From Tardiphaga sp. vice304 (GTDB taxonomy: Bacteria; Pseudomonadota; Alphaproteobacteria; Rhizobiales; Xanthobacteraceae), in contig NZ_CP041402.1 of NCBI RefSeq assembly GCF_007018905.1, positions 5,382,001 through 5,446,000 of the forward strand: 64,000 nt of DNA, read 5' to 3'. The stretch's first letter is position 1, and every line of letters begins with the position of its first letter. A program made the position numbers and the translations under genes. This document shows positions 26,901 through 35,883 of this stretch, piece by piece. The notes beneath the pieces were generated by a model. The model saw nothing but the letters and a program-made list of their open reading frames with translations. It searched no databases and was not told where the DNA came from.

Positions 26901-27454
26901 GCCGAGAACGCGACGATCGCGGTGCGCCTGGGCTGCCTTGTAATCTTGCGGTCGCCGGCGAATTCCAGATGCGACAGCCGCGGCCGGGTGACGATGCTGG
27001 CGCCGGGCAGCAGCCGCTCGATGATCGGGCGCATCGTGGCGGCGCCCAACAGCAGCGTCTCGTCGCGGCCGCGGCGATGCAGGATGCGATCGGTGAAAAC
27101 ATGGCCGCGCTCCAGATCGGCGGCGATCTGGATCTCGTCGACGGCTAGAAACGCCACGTCGATGTCGCGCGGCATCGCTTCCACGGTGGAAACCCAGTAG
27201 CGCGGCCGGGCCGGCTTGATCTTTTCCTCGCCGGTGATCAGCGCCACCGCCTCGGGGCCGGCGCGATCGACGATCTTGTTATAGACCTCGCGCGCCAAAA
27301 GGCGCAGCGGCAGGCCGATGATCCCCGACGAATGCGCCAGCATCCGCTCGATCGCCAGATGGGTCTTGCCGGTATTGGTGGGCCCGAGCACGGCGGTGAC
27401 GCCGCTACCGGGAGCCCTGCCGTTCGACATCGGCGGGAGGGAAGAAAAGGCCAT
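23927..27454 (-). CDS. SUV3-like DEAD/DEAH-box RNA helicase with long disordered C-terminal tail
   Basis: A 1175-residue protein. Walker A GPTNTGKT is at residues 24-31 and the motif II variant DEIQ follows. YLVATDAVGMGLN and QIAGRAGRA are the SUV3-type motifs V and VI, and a SUV3-like C-terminal helical region continues to about residue 850. The family acts on RNA, as in the mitochondrial degradosome. From about 860 the chain is low-complexity: an acidic Ala/Glu-rich stretch with a 32-residue tandem duplication, then an Arg/Gly/Asp-rich tail of RNA-binding type. It may form an operon with the S4 gene. ATG at 27429-27431 is an alternative start. Confidence 0.87.
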   Translation of the reverse strand: MAFSSLPPMSNGRAPGSGVTAVLGPTNTGKTHLAIERMLAHSSGIIGLPLRLLAREVYNKIVDRAGPEAVALITGEEKIKPARPRYWVSTVEAMPRDIDVAFLAVDEIQIAADLERGHVFTDRILHRRGRDETLLLGAATMRPIIERLLPGASIVTRPRLSHLEFAGDRKITRQPRRTAIVAFSADEVYAIAELIKRQHGGAAVVLGSLSPRTRNAQVAMFQSGDVDYLVATDAVGMGLNLDVDHVAFASDRKYDGYQFRRLNPAEFSQIAGRAGRATRDGTFGTTGRCPPFEPELVNALQNHTFDSVKVLQWRNSKLDFSSIAALQVSLAMVPNHEALTRAPIAEDLRVLDHCARDPDVREWAQGKEAVEKLWEACQIPDYRRIAPAAHAELVVTIYGFLMQKGRIPDNWFGAQIAQADRTDGDIDALSGRIAQIRTWTFVANRPDWLVNPDRWQQISRDLENKLSDALHERLTERFVDRRTSVLMRRLRENTMLNTEIGKTGEVIVEGHVIGRLDGFTFAPDAAEAGSDAKALQAAALKALAGEIEARAEKLSKAPDDQFVLASDGTLRWTGDAVARLNAADDVLHPRLRIISDDRLAGPAREAVQTRLDLWLKTHIEKLLGPLFDLTKAEDITGIARGIAFQLTEALGVLERQKITTEMKDLDQPSRATLRKYGVRFGAYHIYVPALLKPAARSLALLLWAQKQDNVDMAALSTAQHLASSGRTSFPVDKLLDRDAYRILGYRQCGERAVRVDILERLADLIRPALSWREASPGEKPAGAFDGRSFVVTQAMTSLTGSAGEDFASILRALGYRMEKRPPLPPAAPKPMAATTPVEVVAADAAVEEPAIAVATQDIADISSDAPSEGDTIAADAAAEEPAVAVETQDIADISNDAPAVAEVIGSPSASLLPGVDLVPAETRDEAPVELQPDPVAAVEELAAEAAAVDEAAPAEAAAPAAEAELIANAVGAEAPTADASATEVSAEAVAPVEAAAPEMVEVWRPGGRSEERRPPRHDRNRHQRQANPSNAAAPAEGEAPADGAKRERNDRPRRDRSEFRRPRPDAGAANAGAPAEGAPNRGPRNDDNKGRPPRERFGDKKPGGDKSFGDRNKGKFKGGDRDKGGRPDRNDRNSGGATRPYASSAPPPERNRPIDPNSPFAKLAALKEQLTGRKD
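24765..24936 (-). repeat. Coding tandem repeat, 96-bp period, in the helicase gene
   Basis: Two neighbouring units, beginning near 24765 and 24861, encode the related peptides EEPAIAVATQDIADISSDAP and EEPAVAVETQDIADISNDAP. The 32-codon period keeps the frame. It is in the disordered acidic segment after the helicase core. Confidence 0.8.
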
Positions 27455-27712
27455 ATTTTCAGGTATTTCTGCGTCGCCGACTTTTCAAGTGTGTATCAGT
27501 TTGCGACGCTTTCGGAGGCACGCGGCAAGCTTTGGAACGGGGCCGGAACGAAAGCGGCCCGAATCGGTGACTCGGCACCATCCCGGCCGCACCACCCCAA
27601 CATCTCGCGCAGCGCCCTGCTTGCGCTCACTAGATCAAGTTTGCGGAGGCGTCACAAGGGCCGCATCGGCGCGGCATTCGTTAACGCCGCGAGGACTCCG
27701 AAGCGGATTTGA

Positions 27713-28852
<1,140 letters not shown>

Positions 28853-28899
28853 CCCGAAAGACAGTCGCTCCCCTCTTGAGGGGGAGGGTGCAGGCGACC

Positions 28900-29757
28900 T
28901 CAATTCGTCTTGGCGGCGGTTTTGGGCGGCGCGGCGGTGGTGACGAATTCGGTCGCCTCCAGCGCGGCGGTGCCGAGCGGCGTCGGCACCGTGACCTTGA
29001 ACGGCACCAGCACCCTTGTGCCGGCGATCGGCACGAACCAGACTTCGATATTGCGCTGGGCGGCGAGATATTTGATCGCGGCGCGGTCCGGGATGTAGCC
29101 GGACACTGGCGTGAAATACAAAGCGCAGACCACGGCCTGGCCGTGATAGCCCTTCTCGGCCTTGACGTTCTCCATCCGCTTGTAATCGAGCTTGAGGTCG
29201 TAGCGCATCCGTCCGTCGAAGATCGCCGTGCCGGTGCGGCAGGAATCCGCCGCCAGCACATCGCCGCTGCCGGGCACCCGCAGCAGCGAGCCGGTCATCG
29301 GGTCGAGCACATTGCGGCGATGCGCGTCGGTGATCGGCAGCCGGTCGGGATCGGCCGGCGGCTCCGGCTCGATCGAAAACTCCTTCACATAGCCGGACGC
29401 CAGCACCATCTTGATGGCTTCCGACTTCTTCGACGACAGCGTGGTGGCATTATAGGTCGAGGGCAGCAGCGAGCCGACCACGACACGGCCGGCCGAGGAA
29501 CCGGTGCCGGAGCCGCCGGCGAAGGCCTTCAACAGGCCGGACGTGCCGCCCTGCGCGGCCGCGCTGTAGGAATCGTCTGATATCTCGATGGTCCAGCCGC
29601 CGCGGCCGACCGGAATGCCGGCCAGGCTGGCTTCATATTTCGCGTCGAGCCGCCCCTGGGCCGCGGCGGGCGCCATAGCACCCAGCAAGCTCGTCAGAGC
29701 AAGGCCCGCCGTCAGCAGCACGAGGCGGGCGAAAAGCGGCTTTTCGACAAGGTTCAC
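28900..29757 (-). CDS. DUF3108 domain-containing secreted protein
   Basis: A 285-residue protein. The signal peptide region LVLLTAGLALTSLLGAMAPA precedes a beta-rich domain starting RLDAKYEASLAGIPVGRGGW, as in DUF3108 proteins of alphaproteobacteria. The C-terminal strand IEVWFVPIAGTRVLVPFKV is conserved. Function unknown; likely periplasmic. The GTG start has GAGGAA nine nt upstream. It is divergent from rpmB, a neighbourhood common in this group. The IS110 element has landed at its 3' end without shortening it. Confidence 0.82.
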   Translation of the reverse strand: MNLVEKPLFARLVLLTAGLALTSLLGAMAPAAAQGRLDAKYEASLAGIPVGRGGWTIEISDDSYSAAAQGGTSGLLKAFAGGSGTGSSAGRVVVGSLLPSTYNATTLSSKKSEAIKMVLASGYVKEFSIEPEPPADPDRLPITDAHRRNVLDPMTGSLLRVPGSGDVLAADSCRTGTAIFDGRMRYDLKLDYKRMENVKAEKGYHGQAVVCALYFTPVSGYIPDRAAIKYLAAQRNIEVWFVPIAGTRVLVPFKVTVPTPLGTAALEATEFVTTAAPPKTAAKTN

Positions 29758-29964
29758 GTCGGCAATTCCTCGAGCGGCGCCCTGGCGGCGATGGACCGCG
29801 CGCGCGATCCACCGCTATACTGCCCAAGCAAGGCCGCGGATGTCGCGATAATTCCGGCTTGAATACGTCGATTATATGATTGAACTGCCACCGGAAACGG
29901 CGCGAGGCGCGCCGTGGCCGCTGCGGTAAAACAGCCGATCCCAGGCTAATTGCGCCCGGATATC

Positions 29965-29993
29965 TTGACGCTGCGGCCCAGCCGCCCTATAGG
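29965..29993 (+). promoter_or_regulatory. Candidate rpmB promoter
   Basis: TTGACG (29965-29970) and TATAGG (29988-29993) are 17 nt apart, giving a transcript with an about 75-nt leader before rpmB. This is the only clear feature in the 316-bp gap 29758-30073 between DUF3108 and rpmB. Confidence 0.6.
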
Positions 29994-30073
29994 TCCGCGG
30001 TTCCTGAAAATGGACTTAGATTTACAACCCCTGCCTGGCAAAGGCTGGCGCGGGGATGAACAAGGATTTCGCC

Positions 30074-30400
30074 ATGTCCCGCCGCTGCGAACTGACACTC
30101 AAGGGCCCCCAGGTCGGCCACAAGGTGAGCCACTCGAACCACAAGACCAAGCGCCGGTTCCTGCCGAACCTGGTCAATGTGACGTTCCTGTCGGACGCGC
30201 TCGGCCGTGGCGTGCGGATGCGCGTCTGCACCAACGCCGTGAAGTCGGTCGATCACCGCGGCGGCTTCGACGCCTATCTGATCAAGGCCAAGGAGAGCGA
30301 ACTCTCCCAGAAGGCCGTGCTGCTCAAGCGCGCCATCGAGAAAAAGACCCCGGCCACTGAGGCCGCCCCAGTCAGCGTCGCGGAAGCGCCGGCTGCGTAA
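30074..30400 (+). CDS. rpmB: 50S ribosomal protein L28
   Basis: A 108-residue protein with the L28 pattern: [20 protein letters not shown], then [13 protein letters not shown] and a C-terminal extension typical of alphaproteobacteria. AAGGA lies seven nt before the ATG. A terminator follows at 30445, so it is its own transcript. It marks the left edge of the accessory island that starts after the terminator. Confidence 0.96.
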   Translation: MSRRCELTLKGPQVGHKVSHSNHKTKRRFLPNLVNVTFLSDALGRGVRMRVCTNAVKSVDHRGGFDAYLIKAKESELSQKAVLLKRAIEKKTPATEAAPVSVAEAPAA

Positions 30401-30444
30401 GGTTTGCGCCGGCAGCGTATAGCGGCTTCGAACTGCAGAATTTG

Positions 30445-30476
30445 AAAACGGCCGGATCGCAAGATCCGGCCGTTTT
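30445..30476 (+). terminator. Rho-independent terminator of rpmB
   Basis: AAAACGGCCGGATC and GATCCGGCCGTTTT form a 14-bp stem with loop GCAA, ending in a T-run. The A-run on the other side could stop transcripts from the right as well. Confidence 0.93.
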
Positions 30477-30582
30477 TGCGTTCAGATCCGTCAAGACAAT
30501 TGCAATATACCTTAGCGAGAAGCTATCAGAGATTGCGCCCTTGTAGTTGACAAAGGCTTGAGTGATTTAGACGGGAGGATAC

Positions 30583-30789
30583 GTGCTCGATTTTATCGTG
30601 AATCACCTTAGCCAGATCGGCAGTTTCGTCGGCGGCATATGCGCTGGCGCGGTTGGTGGATCTCTAGTCACATTCAAAGTCTCCCGAAAAAATCAGGCAG
30701 ATGGATCGAGTTCCATTACGGACCAAACCGGAGCGCACGCTGGTGGGGATCTCGTAGGACGAGATAAGTCTACAATTCTTAAGCGGTAG
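30583..30789 (+). CDS. Small single-TM protein with GGDLVGRD motif, possible extra ABC-3C component
   Basis: A 68-residue protein starting at GTG with GGGAGG four nt upstream. Residues about 8-31 form one membrane helix (IGSFVGGICAGAVGGSLVTF), followed by a basic patch and a soluble tail with AHAGGDLVGRDKS. The next gene, 7 nt downstream, starts with the related AKGHIAGRDINS, so the two proteins share a motif and probably a complex. I know no named family for it. Low GC and tight spacing put it in the same operon as the ABC-3C genes. A membrane effector or anchor role is inference. Confidence 0.65.
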   Translation: MLDFIVNHLSQIGSFVGGICAGAVGGSLVTFKVSRKNQADGSSSITDQTGAHAGGDLVGRDKSTILKR

Positions 30790-31259
30790 AGCGCTCATGA
30801 CGGGCGAAACGACTTCGGTGAGCGTCATTCAATCCAACGCGAGCGCGAAGGGACATATAGCAGGTCGCGACATAAACTCGACGATCATCAACAATGCCCC
30901 CCCGCGAGCGGCTGGCATAGTCGAGCAACTGCTTGAAAAGCTGGACGCGGAACTGCAGGGCGATCAGAAAACTCAGAATACGATCCATAAATTGCAGCGC
31001 TATTACTCCAACAAAGCTCACGACGGAATTAATGGCCTTGAAGCCAAACTTATACACGTTGGAAGAGAGACGGCATACGCCGACGCGATAGAGATGAAAG
31101 AAATGTTCGCGAAACTCCTTGAGCAATGGTCCTTGTATGCTTCCGCTCAGCAGATCTTTGTCTATCTGCTCGCAAGAGCCGAGCGCCATTTTAATGATCT
31201 CATTCTACCTCAAATCGCATCACTCGACGAAGCTGGCGTCAATAAAATGGTCAATGAAC

Positions 31260-32222
31260 TTATTGTCGATGACCTGAGCCCCAAGCTTCATCCAGCGATG
31301 GGAAGAATCCTTTGATCATTTGAGCCTGTGTGGCTCGGTGATGCAACGGGACGGGGCGCGAGCCCCAAATCAGCTCATGCGGTCCGTCCCGTTGCATGTC
31401 GGACGCGTGGAGCTTGGCATAGGTAGCCGGTGGAAGATTGCCGATCGCGCTGTGAGGGCGGACGGTGTTGTAGTCGTCCTGCCATTCAGCAAGGACTTCG
31501 CGGGCATGGTTGAGGGACGAGAACAACGTCTCGTTCAGGAGTTCGTCGCGCAGGCGCCCATTGAAGCTTTCTACGAATGCGTTCTGCTGCGGCTTGCCTG
31601 GTGCGATGTAGTGCCATTCGATCCTGGTCTGCTGTGACCATCGCAAGATGGCCATGCTGGTAAATTCGGTACCGTTATCGCTGACGATCGTTAGCGGGGG
31701 ACCACGCCGGGCGATCACCGCATCGAGCTCTCGGCCGACCCTTGTGCCCGAGAGCGACGTATCGGCAACCAATGCGATGCACTCGCGGGTGAAGTCGTCC
31801 ACCACGGCCAGCATGCGGAAGCGCCGGCTGTCGGTCAGCGTGTCGCTGACAAAGTCGAGCGACCAGCGATGGTTGGGACCTTGGGGCAACGTCATCGGAG
31901 CCCTTGTTCCCAGCGCTTTCTTGCGACCACCACGCCGTCGAACCTGAAGCCGCTCCTCGGCGTACAGACGCCGCAGCTTCTTGTGATTGATCGAAACGCC
32001 ATCGATGCGCAACAGTAGGAGCAGGCGACGGTAGCCAAACCGCCGTCTGATATTGGCCAGTTCGCGCAACCTCGCGCGAATGACAACATCGTCGGGCCGC
32101 ACGCTGCGATAGCGTACCGAGGTTCGATCCGCTCCGATGACCGCACACGCCCGCCGCTGGCTGACCTCAAAACTTGAACAAAGGTGAGCCACAGCTTGTC
32201 GCTTCGCGACGGGCGTCATCAT
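31260..32222 (-). CDS. IS407-group transposase OrfB, copy 2, altered C-terminus
   Basis: Identical to the copy at 2516 through the DDE domain ([18 protein letters not shown]). Because one C is missing near the 3' end, the frame changes after HELIWGS, runs through the right inverted repeat and stops at a TAA in host DNA (31260-31262). The catalytic core is complete, so the protein may still act, but the tail is not the usual one. Confidence 0.85.
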   Translation of the reverse strand: MMTPVAKRQAVAHLCSSFEVSQRRACAVIGADRTSVRYRSVRPDDVVIRARLRELANIRRRFGYRRLLLLLRIDGVSINHKKLRRLYAEERLQVRRRGGRKKALGTRAPMTLPQGPNHRWSLDFVSDTLTDSRRFRMLAVVDDFTRECIALVADTSLSGTRVGRELDAVIARRGPPLTIVSDNGTEFTSMAILRWSQQTRIEWHYIAPGKPQQNAFVESFNGRLRDELLNETLFSSLNHAREVLAEWQDDYNTVRPHSAIGNLPPATYAKLHASDMQRDGPHELIWGSRPVPLHHRATQAQMIKGFFPSLDEAWGSGHRQ

Positions 32223-32545
32223 TTTTTTGAATTGAGATCCTTCAACATGGCGTTGTCGAGCATCGCTTCGGCCAGCAGCTTTTTTAGCTTGGCATTCTCG
32301 TCGGTCAGAACCTTCAGGCGGCGGGCCTCCGACACATCGAGCCCACCATACTTCGCCTTCCATTTGTAGAACGTCGCGCTGCTGATCCCGTGCTTGCGAC
32401 AAACGTCCCCGGTCTTTGAGCCTGCCTCGTGCTCCCGCAGGATCGCGATGATCCGCTCTTCCGTGAACCTCGACTGCTTCATCTCCGTCTCCCTTCAGGT
32501 GACGGATTCTACCCATTTTTGGCGGAAGTTCAGGGGCTCAGGTCA
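31270..32545 (-). mobile_element. IS3-family (IS407 group) insertion sequence, copy 2
   Basis: A 1276-bp element, inverted relative to the copy at 2193-3469, with the same TGACCTGAGCCCC ends. The 4-bp target duplication TCGA is at 31266-31269 and 32546-32549. It separates the first ABC-3C gene from the other two and is transcribed against them. Confidence 0.93.
32219..32482 (-). CDS. IS407-group transposase OrfA, copy 2
   Basis: The 87-residue protein is the same as in copy 1, with the helix-turn-helix [15 protein letters not shown] and the A7 slippery site before the stop, so OrfAB can be made by -1 slippage. Confidence 0.92.
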   Translation of the reverse strand: MKQSRFTEERIIAILREHEAGSKTGDVCRKHGISSATFYKWKAKYGGLDVSEARRLKVLTDENAKLKKLLAEAMLDNAMLKDLNSKK

Positions 32546-32654
32546 TCGAGCCGACCGTGAGTGAGTGCGGCGCAAGCGTATTTGAAATCGATCACAATAC
32601 AGCATTAGGGATGGTCTATTGGTTGGCCGAACAGTGTTTCGTACGGTGGCACAG

Positions 32655-33176
32655 GTGAACCAACTAGTCTTCCAACCAGCGCTTGACCCGCTACACGCAG
32701 CTTTTCGCATCCTACGCCTACGCTCCATCTTATCGGAGTCTCCCCCGCTACACGTAGAACATGTTCGCATACTTGATTTTTTCCTTCTGTTCCCTTTCAG
32801 AATACGATCATTGCGACTTGCACCCTCGCATCAGCATTACAAAGCACTTGCAGAAAAATATGCACACCTAGCCCCCTACGGCGAACAGCCCGACTCCGAA
32901 CTGCTCTTTGAGAGAATGAAGCCCATGCAAATTGCCGCCTTAGAAACGCTAGCGCTAAGAGGATACATCGATGAAGGTAGTTTTAAAGCAGGAATTTTTA
33001 AACCAACTCAGAACGAGATTCCAATTGAACTCGCCGACAGAATATCGCGCATCAATTACGAGCAATCTGACCTAGTCGATTTTTTAAGGATCCTCGCAAC
33101 AGGCTACGATGTTTCAGGCGAGAACGGGCTGAAAGCCCGCAGTCAATTGATGGATTCTCGATATGACGCGATTTGA
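32655..33176 (+). CDS. ABC-3C system middle component
   Basis: A 173-residue protein. The start LVFQPALDPLHAAFRILRLR and the following VRILDFFLLFPFRIRSLRL match the winged-helix-like middle component (MC) of ABC three-component systems, which is thought to link the ATPase to the C-terminal-domain partner. I chose GTG at 32655 because it overlaps the original upstream stop as GTGA. An in-frame TTG at 32619 is open but would lie inside the upstream gene. It overlaps the ATPase gene by 14 nt. After the IS insertion it has lost its coupled upstream reading frame. Confidence 0.72.
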   Translation: MNQLVFQPALDPLHAAFRILRLRSILSESPPLHVEHVRILDFFLLFPFRIRSLRLAPSHQHYKALAEKYAHLAPYGEQPDSELLFERMKPMQIAALETLALRGYIDEGSFKAGIFKPTQNEIPIELADRISRINYEQSDLVDFLRILATGYDVSGENGLKARSQLMDSRYDAI

Positions 33177-35079
33177 ACCTACGCTGATAGTGAAGCGGTT
33201 GGTCGTAGAGCGACGCGAGGCGGTAGTTTACGACGAGCGTTTTCATGCAGGTGTCAACGTTGTTCGCGGAGAGAACTCCTCTGGAAAGTCCACAGTTCTA
33301 AACTTCATCTTCTATGGATTAGGTGGCGACCTCTCTGATTGGAGTGCCGTAGCTCGCCTGTGCTCAAGGGTAATTGTGGAGGTCAGCCTAAACGGACTTA
33401 GCGCGACGCTTAGCCGAGAGATATCTGAAACTAGCGGTTTGCAACCAATGGATATCTTTGGTGGAGCTTACGACGACGCCAAGAGCGCGCCTCGCAGTGA
33501 ATGGTTGCGCTTTCCCTATAAAGGCGGCGCAAGCCGCGAGAGCTTTTCTCAAGCGTTGTTTAAGCTAATGGGCGTTCCGGAAGTATCAAGCGATCTTTCA
33601 GGCCACATAACAATGAATCAGATCCTGCGTCTGCTCTACGCGGACCAACTCAGCCCGGTCGAACAGATTTTTCGGGTAATGCCATTCGATAGAGCCGATT
33701 TACGAGATACAGTCGGCCGCCTGCTCTGCGGGGCCTACGACTCCACCGTTTATGACAACGAACAAAGGGTGCGGGAACTCGACAAGGAATTTGATACCGT
33801 AAACGGACAATTGAGAAGCCTGTTTTCGGTGCTGGGAAAAGCAGATCAAGGATTTACTTATGATTGGATCGACGCTCAGCGAAGCGTCCTCGAACGAGAA
33901 CGCGTTGAAATTGGCAACGCCATCCAAATCGCCGAGAGGGCTTTTTATACGTTAGAAAAGAAGGATAAGCTTACGCTTGTCCAGCAAGAAAAATCCTACA
34001 AAGAAGTTCAAAGAATTCAAGCTAGTTTGCTCAAGGCTAAACATGATCGAGACGCATTAGCCCTCGCCATAGCCGACTCTGCTGGCTTTTTAAGAGCGCT
34101 GAACAACAAATTAGAGGCGCTACAAGACTCTTCGACGGTCGCACAACATATTGGAGCGGTTCGATTTGAGTCTTGCCCATCGTGTTATGCCGTCTTGGAT
34201 CTAGAAACTCCTCATGCTTGCCATCTCTGCAAGACGCCATTTGATTCAGAGCAGACAAAGGGACGCATTGCGGGACTTATATTGACAACCGGGCTTCAAA
34301 TTCGACAATCAGAAATGTTACAGGCACGTCGGGAAGAAAAATATACTATTTTAGAATCTCAAATTCGAGCGATGGAGTCTTCCTGGAAAGAAGCCTCTCG
34401 GCGGCTCGCTAGCATACAATCGCTTCCCTCAAGCACTGAGCGAGAGCGACTGCGAGAGCTTCATCGCAGATCGGGATATCTGCAGCGGCAAGCTGAAGAT
34501 ATTGAGCAGAAGGCGCAACTGGCCGAGACAATTCGCGCATTGTCCGATCGTAAGAATGCGCTTCAAAGTGAAATATACAAGCTGAAGTCTGACAATGAAG
34601 GTCTGCGCGCTCAACAAGAAGCCCGAATGGCGGCTGCATACACAAGCATAAGCACTGAAATTAAGAAGCTCTTGATTCTCGATCTCCGCCGCCAAGATAT
34701 CTTCGAAGACCCTCAAAGTGTCAGCTTTACATTCTCGGACAATAAAATCACGGTGGACGACGAAAATTACTTTTCCGCTAGTTCGCGAGCAATCCTAAGG
34801 AGCAGCTTCTTTCTGGGTTTCTTTGCAGCGGCAACAAAGAATCCTTTTTTTCGACACCCACGCTTTTGTATGATCGACTCTCACGAAAACATGGGGGTCG
34901 AGGCCATACGAAGTCAGAATTTTCAACTTCAGATGCTTCGTATATCCCGAGAGAGCAAGGTCGAACATCAGATTATTTATGCAACAGCAATGATTGAGCC
35001 TGAGTTAGAAGATGATAGTTATACTGTCGGCGCGTTTTCGACGAGCGACGATAAAACGGTCGGCATCAAAATGGTCTAG
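33163..35079 (+). CDS. ABC-3C system Rad50/SMC-like ATPase
   Basis: A 638-residue ATPase with Walker A GENSSGKST at residues 36-44, a long coiled coil, a central CPSC...CHLC pair (Cys338, 341, 353, 356) resembling a zinc hook, a signature-like SASSRAILRSSFF near 538-550, and Walker B FCMIDSHEN with Asp572. This order is that of Rad50-like SMC ATPases used in ABC three-component conflict systems. It appears intact. Codon use is AT-richer than in rpmB or the c-di-GMP genes. It is the last gene of the island. Nucleic-acid sensing is the family's proposed role; not shown here. Confidence 0.8.
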   Translation: MTRFEPTLIVKRLVVERREAVVYDERFHAGVNVVRGENSSGKSTVLNFIFYGLGGDLSDWSAVARLCSRVIVEVSLNGLSATLSREISETSGLQPMDIFGGAYDDAKSAPRSEWLRFPYKGGASRESFSQALFKLMGVPEVSSDLSGHITMNQILRLLYADQLSPVEQIFRVMPFDRADLRDTVGRLLCGAYDSTVYDNEQRVRELDKEFDTVNGQLRSLFSVLGKADQGFTYDWIDAQRSVLERERVEIGNAIQIAERAFYTLEKKDKLTLVQQEKSYKEVQRIQASLLKAKHDRDALALAIADSAGFLRALNNKLEALQDSSTVAQHIGAVRFESCPSCYAVLDLETPHACHLCKTPFDSEQTKGRIAGLILTTGLQIRQSEMLQARREEKYTILESQIRAMESSWKEASRRLASIQSLPSSTERERLRELHRRSGYLQRQAEDIEQKAQLAETIRALSDRKNALQSEIYKLKSDNEGLRAQQEARMAAAYTSISTEIKKLLILDLRRQDIFEDPQSVSFTFSDNKITVDDENYFSASSRAILRSSFFLGFFAAATKNPFFRHPRFCMIDSHENMGVEAIRSQNFQLQMLRISRESKVEHQIIYATAMIEPELEDDSYTVGAFSTSDDKTVGIKMV

Positions 35080-35233
35080 CAAATAACTCCGCTTAAAACG
35101 GAAAGCCATTTGCGGCGAGCATTTCGGTATGGCACACCACAACATCGCCCCATTTCGTTCGGGAACACGCCGCCGCCCGCGCGGTTCTTCTTTTGGTGCG
35201 CTGCGAAGCGCAAGATCAATCGAGGAGTTTCCG

Positions 35234-35548
35234 ATGAATAACATCCTGCGCAAGGCGATGCTGCCCATGCTGGCGGCGGTGACGATCTCGGCGGCGACGC
35301 CGGTGCTGGCGGCGGACGTCTATGTCGGTGAGCGCTACGTCCGCGAGGTGCCGGTCGCGCAGGGGCCGTTCACGCTGCAGCAGGCGCTGGTGGTGGCCCA
35401 GGAGATCGGCGTGGTGACGGTGTCGAATACTAATTTCGACGGCGATCAGTGGGAGATCGAGGGCCGCGATATCAACGGCAAATATATCGAGGTCGATGTC
35501 GACGCCCGTACCGGCGAAATCCGCGACGTCGATCGCTCGATGCTGTAA
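35234..35548 (+). CDS. PepSY domain-containing periplasmic protein
   Basis: A 104-residue protein with signal peptide (AMLPMLAAVTISAATPVLAA) and one PepSY unit: FTLQQALVVAQEIG, then QWEIEGRDINGKYIEVDVD and TGEIRDVDR. PepSY domains often inhibit proteases or bind ligands in the periplasm. ATG has GAGGAG seven nt upstream. It returns to the high GC of the core genome and marks the right edge of the island. Confidence 0.85.
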   Translation: MNNILRKAMLPMLAAVTISAATPVLAADVYVGERYVREVPVAQGPFTLQQALVVAQEIGVVTVSNTNFDGDQWEIEGRDINGKYIEVDVDARTGEIRDVDRSML

Positions 35549-35883
35549 CGGAACACGACGCGAACCGATCGCATGACCACGACAACGGCGGCGGGCGACA
35601 GCCCGCCGCCGTTGTCGTGGTGGCTGCGATCAGCCGCAGCGGCCAAACCTTCGTGCTCGCGCGGCAACCGGCCCACGCCGGCGCGCTGTCATCGCCATGT
35701 CCTGCGGCACAACTTGACGTCGCCAAAAGCAGTTACGGACCGCATGGTCCCCGGCGCGCGGCGGCACAGATCCGGTGAAATGCGCCGCTGTCGTTAACCG
35801 TGCATTCACATTGTCGCGTCGCTGCTGCGAAACATTACTGGATATCGGTCGTATCTGTCGGACATCGCGCGGAGCGATGATAG
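35549..35883. other. 335-bp intergenic region with a perfect 20-bp hairpin
   Basis: Between 35577 and 35620 two 20-nt arms (left arm begins CCACGACAACGG, right arm ends CCGTTGTCGTGG) are perfect complements around loop GACA. No T-run follows. It begins 28 nt after the PepSY stop and may end or protect that mRNA. The rest, to the cyclase start, shows no clear promoter. Confidence 0.6.

Larger units (their letters stand above)
30797..32658 (+). pseudogene. ABC-3C system C-terminal-domain component, split by IS407-group copy 2
   Basis: Pieces are 30797-31269 and 32550-32658. With the element and one TCGA copy removed they form a 193-codon frame. The protein has an N-terminal AKGHIAGRDINSTIINN motif, a helical middle (EQLLEKLDAELQ, IHKLQRYYSN) and a C-terminus GMVYWLAEQCFVRWHR that matches the end of ABC-3C C-terminal domains as I know them. 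The insertion is in codon 158. The interrupted frame now runs into the element and stops at 31315 (172 aa), losing the conserved end. Its original stop overlaps the next start as GTGA, showing the three genes were coupled. Confidence 0.75.

Noticed and set aside
32619-32654. TTG at 32619 as the start of the middle component
   Set aside because: It would begin inside the original upstream gene; the GTG at 32655 gives the GTGA coupling typical of this operon.
30583-35079. Wadjet/JetABCD or Lamassu-type SMC defence system
   Set aside because: The set of partners (CTD protein, winged-helix-like middle component, 638-aa ATPase) fits ABC-3C; no TOPRIM (JetD), Kleisin-like or LmuA-type gene is present.
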